Assembly: GCA_900163555.1 (NCBI GenBank)
Contig: FUHX01000083.1
Span: 1 to 54,885 of the forward strand
Direction of reading: 5' to 3'
Length of the DNA: 54,885 bases
Source of the DNA: Actinomycetales bacterium JB111
GTDB lineage: Bacteria; Actinomycetota; Actinomycetes; Actinomycetales; Actinomycetaceae
Shown here piece by piece: positions 6,931 through 14,804 of this stretch. Position 1 is the stretch's first letter; every line of letters starts with the position of its first letter. The position numbers and the translations under genes were made by a program. The notes under the pieces are model-generated. The model searched no databases and was not told the origin of the DNA. It was given only the letters and a program-made list of their open reading frames with translations.

Positions 6931-7848
6931 TCACCAGAAGGCGCCCACGGCGATGGCGTCCGCGAAGTTCTCCAGGGCGCCGTCGACCGTCCCGAGATAG
7001 AGCGAGCCGTCGATGAGGGAGACCTCCATCGCGTAGAAGCCGCCGTTGCCGTCGCGCACGAGGTCGACGCGGCAGAACAGGAGCTGCTCGTCCCGCCCGA
7101 GGCGGTCCTTGATGTACGAGTGGATCGCCCGGCGGATCTGCTCGCCCCAGCGCCACTCCTCCTCGGAGGCCTCGCGCGCGGAGGCGACCTCCTCCTGCAC
7201 GTCGTCGACGGAGCGGAACGAGGTGTGCAGCATCGGCTGCTTGACGACCATGTGCTGCGAGAGGCCGTTGAAGTAGATGAGCGAGATCTCGCCCTGCTGC
7301 TCGATCTGCTCGAGGTAGCGCTGGATCATCACCGTGCGGCCCTTGGACAGCTGCCGGTCGGCGTGGAGGATCGCCTCCTGACGGGAGACCGCGTGCGTCG
7401 ACGTGTAGCGGCCCGTCCCCCGCCCCCCGGAGCCGACGGCGGGCTTGATGACGAAGTCGCCGTGGGCGGGGATCCGCGAGTGGATCTGGTGCTTGGAGTA
7501 CCCGACCTCGGGCTCGAGCCATGTGGTCGGGATGATCGGCATGCCCCGCTTCTGAAGCTCGAGGAGGTAGTGCTTGTCGGTGTTCCACTCCATGACGTCG
7601 GGGTGGTTGATCACCCGGCGCAGCGAGCGGGTCCAGGCCCGGAACTGGTCGAGCTTCTGCGCGTAGTCGCGCACGCCGCGGACGACCACGATCCCGGCGT
7701 CCTCCCAGTCCACGGTGGGGTCGTCCCACACGCGGACCCGGGCATCGATCCCGCGGGCCCTCAGGGCCGCGGGGAGCTCCCTCTCGTCATCGCTCAGGTC
7801 CGGGGCGCCGGACCACGTGGCAAGGGTGACTACAGGCATCGTCGACAT
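6931..7848 (-). CDS. ATP-grasp domain protein (RimK/glutathione-synthetase-like)
   Basis: A 305-residue protein with the N-terminal alpha/beta domain (VVTLATWSGAPDLSDDERE), then an ATP-grasp fold. The central phosphate-binding region is FVIKPAVGSGGRGTG. The C-terminal metal and ATP-binding residues lie in CRVDLVRDGNGGFYAMEVSLIDGSLYLG, although the usual acidic E-x-N signature is replaced by EVSLIDGS. This class forms amide or ester bonds between a carboxylate and an amine or thiol using ATP. Similar stand-alone proteins are common in actinobacteria without assigned substrates. The start at 7846-7848 lies 6 nt after TAGATT and lacks a ribosome site, suggesting a leaderless transcript. No partner enzyme is adjacent. 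Confidence 0.75.
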   Translation of the reverse strand: MSTMPVVTLATWSGAPDLSDDERELPAALRARGIDARVRVWDDPTVDWEDAGIVVVRGVRDYAQKLDQFRAWTRSLRRVINHPDVMEWNTDKHYLLELQKRGMPIIPTTWLEPEVGYSKHQIHSRIPAHGDFVIKPAVGSGGRGTGRYTSTHAVSRQEAILHADRQLSKGRTVMIQRYLEQIEQQGEISLIYFNGLSQHMVVKQPMLHTSFRSVDDVQEEVASAREASEEEWRWGEQIRRAIHSYIKDRLGRDEQLLFCRVDLVRDGNGGFYAMEVSLIDGSLYLGTVDGALENFADAIAVGAFW

Positions 7849-7854
7849 GGCCGC

Positions 7855-7860
7855 AATCTA
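7855..7860 (-). promoter_or_regulatory. Leaderless -10 element of the ATP-grasp gene
   Basis: TAGATT on the minus strand ends 6 nt before the ATG. No convincing -35 is visible. The rest of the 265-bp gap to metQ (7849-8113) shows no gene. Confidence 0.45.
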
Positions 7861-8113
7861 CCCGTCCGACGTCGTCCCACGGGTGCGCCCCGCCCCACGG
7901 ACTGCTCCCCGCGCGCGGTACCGCGGGCGGCCGGCCCGCTCCGTCAGATACGTCACGCCGCGACGGCGAATCCGCAGATCGACGCCCCACCACCGCACCT
8001 GGGGCATTCCAGGATGTGAGATCACCCCCGTGCCGGGTGCGCCGAAACGCGTGTGGGCATCAGGGTGACGTCGTTACCGCCCACCCCCGTGGGCCCGACC
8101 GCGAAGGACGTTC

Positions 8114-9055
8114 ATGACTACTCGCCGCTTCTCCCGCGTCGGCGCGCTCGCCGCGCTGGCCGCCGCACTTCCCCTCACGCTCGCCGCCTGCGGCTCCGAC
8201 GACGAGGGTGGCTCCGGCTCCGCGCCCGAGACGTCGTCGGACGGCACGGCGGAGGGCCCCGGTTCCTCGGCCGACGACCCCATCCGCATCGGCGTCGTCG
8301 GCGCCTCGGACCCGCAGTGGGAGATCTTCACGGGTCTCGCCGAGGACGAGGGCATCTACGTGTCGATCGAGGACTTCACCGAGTACACGCAGCCGAACCC
8401 GGCCCTCGCCGACGGCGACCTCAACCTCAACCAGTTCCAGCACATCCTGTACCTGGCGCAGCACAACGAGGCCACCGGCGACGACCTGACGCCGATCGGC
8501 GCCACGGCCGTGTACCCCCTCGGCCTGTACTCGCTCGAGTACACCGACGTCGCGGACATCCCGGACGGCTCCTCGATCGCCATCCCGAACGACGTCACCA
8601 ACCAGGCGCGCGCGCTGTTCGTCCTCCAGGAGGCCGGCCTGCTCACCCTGAACGACGACGCCGGGCTGGTCCCGGACCCGACCGACATCGACGAGGCGAG
8701 CTCGTCCGTCACGGTCGAGACCATGGACGCGAACCAGACGGTCATCGCGCTCGACTCGGTCGCCGGGTCCATCGTCAACAACGACTTCGTGTCCGACGCG
8801 GGCCTCGAGGCCTCGGACGCGATCTTCGAGGACTCCGCGGAGTCCGAGGGCGCCCGCCCCTACATCAACGTCTTCGTCGCCCGCGCCGACGAGGCCGACA
8901 ACGAGGTCTACGCCCGCCTGGTCGAGATCTTCCACGACGACGCGGTCATCGAGGCCCTGCAGGAGAACTCCGGCGGCACCGCCTCCATCGCGGACCAGTC
9001 CCCGGAGGAGCTCCAGGAGATCCTCGCCGAGGTCGAGGAGTCCCTGGCCGAGTGA
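8114..9055 (+). CDS. metQ: Methionine ABC transporter substrate-binding lipoprotein
   Basis: A 313-residue NlpA/MetQ-family lipoprotein that captures methionine outside the membrane and delivers it to MetNI. The signal peptide ends at the lipobox LTLAAC (Cys about residue 26), followed by an acidic, Gly/Ser-rich linker. The mature domain has IRIGVVGASDPQWEI and the family segment DFTEYTQPNPALADGDLNLN + QFQHILYL, where other members read 'VQPNxALADGxxDANxFQH'. GAAGGA precedes the ATG at 8114. metN and metI follow in the same direction. No SAM riboswitch was recognised upstream. L- versus D-methionine preference cannot be told from sequence. Confidence 0.9.
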   Translation: MTTRRFSRVGALAALAAALPLTLAACGSDDEGGSGSAPETSSDGTAEGPGSSADDPIRIGVVGASDPQWEIFTGLAEDEGIYVSIEDFTEYTQPNPALADGDLNLNQFQHILYLAQHNEATGDDLTPIGATAVYPLGLYSLEYTDVADIPDGSSIAIPNDVTNQARALFVLQEAGLLTLNDDAGLVPDPTDIDEASSSVTVETMDANQTVIALDSVAGSIVNNDFVSDAGLEASDAIFEDSAESEGARPYINVFVARADEADNEVYARLVEIFHDDAVIEALQENSGGTASIADQSPEELQEILAEVEESLAE

Positions 9056-9080
9056 CGCATCCCGGCGTGAGCCCTAGGCT
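9052..9080 (+). promoter_or_regulatory. Possible internal promoter ahead of metN
   Basis: GTGACG (9052-9057, overlapping the metQ stop) and TAGGCT (9075-9080) are separated by exactly 17 bp. This could let metNI be transcribed separately from metQ. Confidence 0.4.
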
Positions 9081-9155
9081 CATCCGGTGACGACGGCGGG
9101 GCGCACCCACACGATGGGCGCGCCCCGCCGCAACGACATTGAGGGGGCTCATCCC

Positions 9156-10289
9156 ATGAGCACAGTCATCTCCTTCGACGACGTGTCGAAGACCTTCGAG
9201 GCCAAGTCCGGCGACGTCCACGCCGTGCGCAACGTCTGCCTGGACATCGAGGCGGGCGAGATCTTCGGCGTCATCGGCTGGTCGGGCGCGGGCAAGTCCA
9301 CGCTCGTGCGCCTGATCAACGGTCTCGAGCCCGTGACCTCGGGCGAGGTCACGGTCCTCGACTCCACCATCTCGGGCCTCTCGGAGCGCCGGCTGCGTCC
9401 GATCCGCCCCGAGATCGGCATGATCTTCCAGCAGTTCAACCTCTTCACCTCGAAGTCCGTGGCAGAGAACATCGCCTACCCGCTGCGCCTGGCGGGCTGG
9501 GACCGGGCGAAGCGCCGGGCGCGCGTGACGGAGCTCCTGCAGTTCGTCGGCCTCACCGACAAGGCGCGCTCCTACCCGGAGCAGCTCTCCGGCGGACAGA
9601 AGCAGCGCGTCGGCATCGCCCGCGCCCTGGCCTCGGGCCCGAAGATCCTGCTGGCGGACGAGTGCACGTCCGCGCTCGACCCCGAGACGACCCGCGAGGT
9701 CCTCAACCTGCTCCGGCGGATCAACGACGAGCTGGGCCTGACGATCGTCCTCATCACCCACGAGATGGACATCGTCAAGCACCTGTGCGACCGCGTGGCC
9801 GTCATGGAGCGGGGCGAGGTCGTCGAGCAGGGGTCGGTGTACGACATCTTCGCCTCGCCGACGCACTCGACGACCCGCAGGTTCGTCGCCACCTCGCTGC
9901 GCGACACCCCCACGGACGCGACGTTGCGGGCGCTCGCCGCGAGTCACCCCGGCGGCCGCCTCGTCACGGTGGCCGTGCGCGAGGAGCGCGGATCGTCCGC
10001 GGAGATCTCCAACCTCGTCGGCGGGACCGACGGCGTGAGCGGCGCCCTGGTCTACGGCGGGATCACCGACGTCGGCCAGCGCCCGATCGGGTCGCTCACC
10101 TACTCCCTCACGGGGGACGACGAGCGGGTCGACCGTCTGGTGACGCAGCTGCACGCCGTCACGGACGTCGTCGAGCATCTCCCGGAGGACGTCGCCGCCT
10201 CGGCCGAGGACCTGACACCGACCCCGTCCGACGCGTCGGTGGTCGACGGGACCGACCCGCAGACCGACGAGAGGGAGGCCGGGCGATGA
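9156..10289 (+). CDS. metN: Methionine ABC transporter ATP-binding protein with C-terminal NIL domain
   Basis: A 377-residue ATPase energising methionine import. Walker A is GWSGAGKST, the Q-loop region IFQQFNLF, the signature LSGGQKQR, and Walker B ILLADECTSALD; this ADECTSALD form is typical of MetN. The H-loop is ITHEMD. After about residue 250 comes the NIL domain, which in known MetN proteins binds methionine and inhibits transport (RLVTVAVREERGSSAEISNL onward), then a polar tail. The start is the ATG at 9156, preceded by GAGGGGG. A GTG at 9087 would add 23 residues unlike the family and is rejected. The stop overlaps the metI start by 4 bp. Confidence 0.92.
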   Translation: MSTVISFDDVSKTFEAKSGDVHAVRNVCLDIEAGEIFGVIGWSGAGKSTLVRLINGLEPVTSGEVTVLDSTISGLSERRLRPIRPEIGMIFQQFNLFTSKSVAENIAYPLRLAGWDRAKRRARVTELLQFVGLTDKARSYPEQLSGGQKQRVGIARALASGPKILLADECTSALDPETTREVLNLLRRINDELGLTIVLITHEMDIVKHLCDRVAVMERGEVVEQGSVYDIFASPTHSTTRRFVATSLRDTPTDATLRALAASHPGGRLVTVAVREERGSSAEISNLVGGTDGVSGALVYGGITDVGQRPIGSLTYSLTGDDERVDRLVTQLHAVTDVVEHLPEDVAASAEDLTPTPSDASVVDGTDPQTDEREAGR

Positions 10290-10948
10290 AGTTCGACTGG
10301 GAAGCAAACTGGCGGATCTTCCTCGAGGCGTCGGTCGTCACCCTGCAGATCGTCGCGACCGCGCTGCTGGTCGCGGGCGTCGCCGGCCTGATCCTCGGCA
10401 CGCTGCTGTACTCCACCCGCCGCGGCGGCGTGCTGCAGAACCGGTTCGTGTTCGGGTTCCTCAACGTGCTGACGAACTTCGTCCGCCCCATCCCGTTCGT
10501 CATCTTCCTCACCCTCATGGGGCCGATCACGATCCAGATCGTCGACTCCCGCATCGGAACGGAGGCGTTCATCGTCCCGGCCGCCGTCATGGCGAGCTTC
10601 GCGACGGGCCGCATCGTCGAGCAGAACCTCGTGGCGGTCGACCCCGGCCTCGTCGAGGCGGCGCGCGCGATGGGCGCCTCGCCGTGGCGGATCATCCGCA
10701 CGGTCGTCATCCCCGAGGCGCTGGGGCCGCTCATCCTCGGGTACACGTTCATCTTCGTGGCGATCGTGGACATGTCCGCGCTGGCCGGGATGATCGCGGG
10801 CGGCGGTCTCGGCGCGTTCGCCCTGCAGTACGGCTACCAGCGGTTCGACTGGCCCCTCACGCTCATCACGGTCGCCGTGATCGTCGTGTTCGTGCAGTCG
10901 GTCCAGTTCTTCGGCAACTGGCTCTCGCGCAAGATCATGCGCCGGTAG
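10286..10948 (+). CDS. metI: Methionine ABC transporter permease
   Basis: A 220-residue permease with five predicted membrane segments, the normal size for MetI. The EAA loop reads EAARAMGASPWRIIRTVVIPEALG (about 10655-10726), the contact site for MetN. The membrane segments include TLQIVATALLVAGVAGLILG and ALAGMIAGGGLGAFALQYGYQ, the latter a family hallmark. It overlaps the metN stop by 4 bp (ATGA), indicating translational coupling and 1:1 stoichiometry. The operon ends in the palindromic hairpin at 10963-11008. Confidence 0.92.
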   Translation: MKFDWEANWRIFLEASVVTLQIVATALLVAGVAGLILGTLLYSTRRGGVLQNRFVFGFLNVLTNFVRPIPFVIFLTLMGPITIQIVDSRIGTEAFIVPAAVMASFATGRIVEQNLVAVDPGLVEAARAMGASPWRIIRTVVIPEALGPLILGYTFIFVAIVDMSALAGMIAGGGLGAFALQYGYQRFDWPLTLITVAVIVVFVQSVQFFGNWLSRKIMRR

Positions 10949-10962
10949 CCGATGCCCCGACG

Positions 10963-11008
10963 ACGAACGGCGGGCCGGGGACTGATCAGTCCCCGGCCCG
11001 CCGTTCGT
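10963..11008. terminator. 46-nt perfect palindrome, bidirectional terminator
   Basis: Every base from 10963 to 10985 pairs with 11008 back to 10986, centred on TGATCA. It lies 15 bp after the metI stop and 33 bp after the stop of the convergent His-rich gene, so it can serve both. No U-tract is present on either strand. Confidence 0.85.
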
Positions 11009-11040
11009 GCGGGTGACGCCGATGGTCGGCGGCCCGACGG

Positions 11041-11376
11041 CTACGCCGGAGGCGTGGCCTCCGACTCGTCGTGGTGGTTGTGCCCGGTGCTGTAGTCGAC
11101 ACCGGCGCCGAGCTCGTGCGCGTTCGGCGGCGTCGTGCCCTCCCGGTCGCCGGTACGGCCGGCCCCGCCGACGACCCCGCCGTCGTGCGTGGCACCGATA
11201 CCGCCGCCGACCTGCCCGCCGTCGTGCGTGTAGGGCGAGTCGCGGTGGGTCCTCGGCGCGAGCGGATTCGCACCGCCGGCCTCGTGGTCCGCGTGCCGGT
11301 GCTCCTCGTCGTGCTTGTGCTCGTGGTGACGGTGCTCGCGGTGCTCGTGCTCGCGACCGTTCTCGTGGTGGTCCAT
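11041..11376 (-). CDS. Histidine-rich small protein, probable metal-binding, unknown function
   Basis: A 111-residue protein without signal peptide or membrane segment. The first 35 residues hold 12 histidines in HxH, HH and HxxH spacings, mixed with Asp, Glu, Arg and Lys. The middle holds two THDGG-type repeats rich in Gly, and the C-terminus has another small cluster (STGHNHHDE). Nineteen histidines in total suggest Zn, Ni, Co or Cu binding, perhaps as a buffer, but this is inferred from composition. The start is the ATG at 11374-11376 with GGAAGGGAG about 10 nt upstream; an ATG at 11443 would add 23 residues and lacks a ribosome site. No metal-enzyme gene is adjacent. Confidence 0.65.
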   Translation of the reverse strand: MDHHENGREHEHREHRHHEHKHDEEHRHADHEAGGANPLAPRTHRDSPYTHDGGQVGGGIGATHDGGVVGGAGRTGDREGTTPPNAHELGAGVDYSTGHNHHDESEATPPA

Positions 11377-11655
11377 GTCGACGCTCCCTTCCAGAAGCGG
11401 GTGGTCGCCATCAAGCCGACTGCCGACGACCCGGATGGTGCCCATGCACCCCCATTCCCGTTGACTGACGGTACTCCCCGGGGACCGTCGACCGGTAGAG
11501 GCTCTGCCCCCGATCCGCGCGCCGTCCGCCTGCCGGCGCGGAGCCCGCGCGGCCCGACGTCCTGACCTGCCCCGATGCGCCGGCGGCGGTCACAATGTGA
11601 CCGCGGGCACGTTCGCATGCTGGGATGCGTGGACGAATCCCCCGATATCATGCGG

Positions 11656-11688
11656 AAAGCCCCCGCCGGCGATCGACCGACGAGGGCT
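11656..11688 (-). terminator. Terminator downstream of tRNA-Lys
   Basis: On the minus strand, AGCCCTCGTCGG and CCGGCGGGGGCT pair over 12 bp with two G-U pairs around a TCGATCG loop, followed by TTT. It begins 6 nt after the tRNA 3' end. Confidence 0.7.
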
Positions 11689-11693
11689 GTCTG

Positions 11694-11765
<72 letters not shown>

Positions 11766-11881
11766 GCGGTTCGGAGACCGGAGTTCCGCGCCCCCGAACC
11801 GAAGAGAAACTTTACCGCGCAATGCCGCCCGCTCCCACCCGGAACGGCCCATCGACGTCGTGAGGTCAGGCACAACGGGCC

Positions 11882-11887
11882 TAGGGT
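11882..11887 (+). promoter_or_regulatory. Leaderless -10 element of the MFS gene
   Basis: TAGGGT ends 6 nt before the GTG at 11894, with no ribosome site between. Confidence 0.45.
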
Positions 11888-11893
11888 GAGGCG

Positions 11894-13060
11894 GTGACCG
11901 CCTCTCCCCCAGCCGCCCCCCGTCGGCTGTGGGTGCTCTACATCGGCGGATTCATGGGCCCATTCGGCGGCGGGATCGTCAACACGATGTTGCCGGAGCT
12001 CGCCGACGGGCTCGACACCTCGGTGCACTCCGCCTCGCTGTCGATCACCTGGTACCTCGCGCCGATGGCGGCCCTCCTGCTCGTCTCGGGAACGATCGCC
12101 ACCCGGTTCGGCGCGGCGAACGTCGTGCGGCTCGGGTACGCGGCCTACGCGGTCTCCTCGCTCGCGTGCGCGCTCATCACCTCCCTCCCCCTCTTCCTCG
12201 GTGCCAGGGCCGTCCAGGGCGCCGCGAACGCGTTCCTCACGCCGGTGCTCATCGCCCTCGTCGTCGCCGCGAGCCCACCGGGGCGGCAGGGCCGGGCGCT
12301 CGGTGGCTACGCGGCCGCCCAGGCCGCCGGGCAGGCCTTCTCCCCCCTCGCCGGCGGGCTCGCCGCGGCGGTGGACTGGCGGCTCGCGTTCTACGCCTCC
12401 GCCGTCGCCGCGCTGCTCCTGGCCGTCGCCACGCCGTCCGGACCGCGGGGCTCGGCCTCGAGGACACGCGGATCGTGGCGGTCGCTGTTCACGGCCCGGC
12501 TCGGCGCCACCGCGTACGCCTCCGCGGCCTCCCAGGTGGTCTCCGGCTTCCTCCTGCTGGCGGCCGCGCTCATCGCCACCGACAGGTTCGGCCTCGACCC
12601 GGTCCAGCGCGGCCTCGTCGTCGTGGCGTACGGGGTGGCGGGCATGGTGCTCGCACCGGCGGTCGGCGCGTGGGCCGACCGGGCGGGCATCTGGACGGTG
12701 GCGCTGACGGCCGGGCTGTCCCTCGCCGTCGCCGGCCTCACGGGGCTCCTCGCACCAAGCCTCGTCGTCCTCGTCGCGGCCGTCTTCCTCTGCGGCATCG
12801 GCGCGACCTCCATCCGCATCGCGTCGAACACGTACGCGATGGCGTCCGCCCCCACCAACGGCGCCGGCGCCACGTCGATCGCCCAGGCGGCCCAGTTCGC
12901 GGGCGGCTCCTTCGCCCCCGCGCTGCTCCCCCTCTTCGCCCGCTCACCGCTGCAGGCGGGCATCGTCCTGGCCCTCGTCGCGCTGTCGGGAATGGTGGTG
13001 GTGTCCCTTCCTCGGGCACACCGGCAGAAGTCCGACCCCGGTGACACCATGGAGTCATGA
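11894..13060 (+). CDS. MFS transporter (12-TM, drug-efflux-like)
   Basis: A 388-residue major facilitator with about 12 hydrophobic segments and short loops. The N-half includes WVLYIGGFMGPFGGGIVN and ITWYLAPMAALLLVSGTIATRFG. A weak motif A follows TM2 (GTIATRFGAANVVRLG), and a motif A-like GAWADRAGIW occurs in the C-half. TM4 contains LFLGARAVQGAANAFLTP, resembling motif B. Substrate is not predictable. The GTG start at 11894 sits 6 nt after a -10 hexamer, suggesting a leaderless message. Its stop overlaps the first peroxiredoxin start by 4 bp, so the three genes 11894-14051 form a coupled operon, possibly tied to oxidative or xenobiotic stress. Confidence 0.8.
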   Translation: MTASPPAAPRRLWVLYIGGFMGPFGGGIVNTMLPELADGLDTSVHSASLSITWYLAPMAALLLVSGTIATRFGAANVVRLGYAAYAVSSLACALITSLPLFLGARAVQGAANAFLTPVLIALVVAASPPGRQGRALGGYAAAQAAGQAFSPLAGGLAAAVDWRLAFYASAVAALLLAVATPSGPRGSASRTRGSWRSLFTARLGATAYASAASQVVSGFLLLAAALIATDRFGLDPVQRGLVVVAYGVAGMVLAPAVGAWADRAGIWTVALTAGLSLAVAGLTGLLAPSLVVLVAAVFLCGIGATSIRIASNTYAMASAPTNGAGATSIAQAAQFAGGSFAPALLPLFARSPLQAGIVLALVALSGMVVVSLPRAHRQKSDPGDTMES

Positions 13061-13527
13061 GGACTCTGACGACGGGCGACCAGGCGCCCGATTTCGACCT
13101 GCCCACGCACGACGGCTCGCGGGTGAAGCTCTCCGACCTCGCCGCGTCGCACCGCGGCGTGATCGTCTACTTCTACCCGAAGGCCGCCACCCCGGGCTGC
13201 ACCACGCAGGCCTGCGACTTCCGGGACAACGAGGCCGCACTCGCCGCCGCCGGCTACGCGATCGTCGGCGTCTCGACGGACCCGCTCGCCGACCTCGTGG
13301 CGTTCGCCCAGGACCAGCACGTCCCGTTCCCGTTCGCGTCGGACGAGGACCACTCCGTGGCCGAGTCCTTCGACACGTGGGGCGACTACATGCACCACAC
13401 CGGGCCGCGCACCGGCACGCTGCGCTCGACCTTCGTCGTCGACCCCGACATGACGCTGAGCTACGTCGAGTACGGCGTGGACCCGGACGGGCACGTCGCC
13501 CGCCTCCGGGAGGTGCTCGGCGCGTGA
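13057..13527 (+). CDS. bcp: Thioredoxin-dependent peroxiredoxin, BCP/PrxQ type
   Basis: A 156-residue cytosolic peroxiredoxin reducing H2O2 and organic hydroperoxides with electrons from thioredoxin. The motif YFYPKAATPGCTTQACDFRD (about residues 39-58) carries the peroxidatic Cys in the TxxC context and, five residues on, the resolving Cys typical of the PrxQ/BCP class. The N-terminal TTGDQAPDFDLPTHDG and the conserved FVVDPDM strand also fit. The ATG at 13057 overlaps the MFS stop (ATGA). The stop in turn overlaps the start of a second peroxiredoxin. Confidence 0.9.
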   Translation: MRTLTTGDQAPDFDLPTHDGSRVKLSDLAASHRGVIVYFYPKAATPGCTTQACDFRDNEAALAAAGYAIVGVSTDPLADLVAFAQDQHVPFPFASDEDHSVAESFDTWGDYMHHTGPRTGTLRSTFVVDPDMTLSYVEYGVDPDGHVARLREVLGA

Positions 13528-14051
13528 CGACCACGAGCTCCCAGGGTGCCGGCGCGCCGGGGGCGCGCCTCGCCGTCGGCGACCGTCCCGAGCCCTTCGC
13601 CCTGCCGGACCAGACGGGGACGACCCGCAGCCTGAAGGACCTGCTCGACGGCGCGACCCGCGGCCTCATCGTCTACTTCTACCCGCAGGCCCTCACCCCG
13701 GCCTGCGCGCAGCAGGCCTGCGACGCCCGGGACCGGCACGAGCTGTTCCTGGACGCGGGCTACCGCATCGTCGGCGTCTCCCCGGACCCGGTCGAGCGGC
13801 TCGCGCGCGCCGTCGAGAGGGACTCCCTGCCCTTCCCGCTGCTGTCCGACGAGGACCACCGCGTGGCGGAGGCCTGGGGCGCCTGGGGCGAGAAGAAGAA
13901 CTGCGGCCGCACGTACGAGGGCCTCATCCGCTCGACCGTGGTCCTCGGGCCCGACGGCGCGGTGACCTGGTCCCGGTACAACGTGCGCGCGAAGGGTCAT
14001 ATGGCCCTTCTCGCACGCGAGCTGGGGCTGGCCGAGGGACCGGCCGCGTAG
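13524..14051 (+). CDS. Second BCP/PrxQ-type peroxiredoxin (paralog)
   Basis: A 175-residue paralog of the preceding gene with the same layout: a short extra N-terminus, GDRPEPFALPDQTGTTRSLK, then YFYPQALTPACAQQACDARD with peroxidatic and resolving cysteines retained at the same spacing. The TPGC of the canonical motif is TPAC here. A third cysteine occurs in KKNCGRTYEG, where many BCP proteins read KKxYGKxY. The GTG start at 13524 overlaps the upstream stop (GTGA). Tandem arrangement suggests local duplication with divergence, perhaps toward another peroxide substrate or reductant. It is followed 30 bp later by tRNA-Leu. Confidence 0.85.
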   Translation: MTTTSSQGAGAPGARLAVGDRPEPFALPDQTGTTRSLKDLLDGATRGLIVYFYPQALTPACAQQACDARDRHELFLDAGYRIVGVSPDPVERLARAVERDSLPFPLLSDEDHRVAEAWGAWGEKKNCGRTYEGLIRSTVVLGPDGAVTWSRYNVRAKGHMALLARELGLAEGPAA

Positions 14052-14081
14052 GCTCCTTGGTCGCGGGCCCAGCCCGCGCGA

Positions 14082-14163
14082 GCGCGAGTGGCGTAATTGG
14101 CAGCCGCGCCAGGTTTAGGTCCTGGTGCCTTCGGGCGTGCGGGTTCGAGTCCCGCCTCGCGCA
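14082..14163 (+). tRNA. tRNA-Leu (anticodon TAG)
   Basis: Acceptor GCGCGAG pairs with CTCGCGC. The anticodon stem-loop CCAGG-TTTAGGT-CCTGG places TAG at 34-36. A long class II variable arm (TGCCTTCGGGCGT) and T arm GCGGG-TTCGAGT-CCCGC follow. CCA is not encoded. Identity as Leu is supported by the variable arm and anticodon. Confidence 0.95.
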
Positions 14164-14267
14164 CCCTCCCTCCTCCCCGTCGAGGAGTTCGCAACGCCAC
14201 ACCCCGAACCGGGCCACCCGGCCCCGACCTCGTGGACGTCGGGGCACGGCTCGGGTAGAAACGAGTG

Positions 14268-14804
14268 GTGAGCGATATTGCCTCAGACGACCTCGGCCCC
14301 TGGCTCTCCGAGCACGACCTTGACCAGGTGCGCCGCAAGGTCCCGATGCTGTACGTCGACATCGTCCCGGTACGCCTGGCCGACGGAGGCGTGCTCGACA
14401 GCGTCGGCCTCGTCCTGCGCGGCCGCCCGGAGGGCACGATCACCCGCGAGCTGGTCTCGGGCCGCGTGCTCCACCAGGAGACGGTCCGCCAGGCCATCGC
14501 CCGCCACGTCGAGAAGGATCTCGGGCCGCTCGCGCTCCCGCAGATCCCGGTGAGCCCCGCGCCGTTCACGATCGGCGAGTACTTCCCCACCCCGGGCGAC
14601 CACTTCGTCGACCGTCGGCAGCACGCCGTGTCGCTGGCCTACGTGGTGCCCGTGGCCGGCGACTGCAGCCCCGCGAACGACACGCTCGAGGTCACCTGGC
14701 TGACCCCGCGCGAGATCGTCACGCCCGAGATCCTCGGCGACATGTCCGAGGGGCACGCGGAGATCGCGCGCCGCGCGCTCGCCCACCTCGGTCAGCTGCC
14801 GTGA
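14268..14804 (+). CDS. NUDIX hydrolase family protein, DUF4916 type
   Basis: A 178-residue protein resembling the actinobacterial DUF4916 subgroup of NUDIX-fold proteins. It has the N-terminal LGPWLSEHDLDQVRRKVPM, then VDIVPVRLADGGVLDSVGLV and RELVSGRVLHQETVRQAIARHVEKDLG. The strict NUDIX box GX5EX7REUXEEXGU is not present: the glycine/arginine part is recognisable as SGRVLHQETVRQAIARHVEKDLG but the catalytic glutamates are reduced, so hydrolase activity is uncertain. GTG at 14268 is chosen because TAGAAA ends 6 nt upstream; GTG at 14265 is one codon earlier and equally readable. The stop overlaps the DUF3054 gene start (GTGA). Confidence 0.72.
   Translation: MSDIASDDLGPWLSEHDLDQVRRKVPMLYVDIVPVRLADGGVLDSVGLVLRGRPEGTITRELVSGRVLHQETVRQAIARHVEKDLGPLALPQIPVSPAPFTIGEYFPTPGDHFVDRRQHAVSLAYVVPVAGDCSPANDTLEVTWLTPREIVTPEILGDMSEGHAEIARRALAHLGQLP

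Noticed and set aside
7849-8113. Possible SAM riboswitch ahead of metQ
   Set aside because: I could not find the conserved core of SAM-I, SAM-II or SAM-IV types. The region has only short GC-rich inverted repeats. A covariance search would be decisive.
9087-9155. N-terminal extension of metN from GTG 9087
   Set aside because: The extra 23 residues are unlike MetN, while ATG 9156 has GAGGGGG upstream. The region fits a promoter and leader better.
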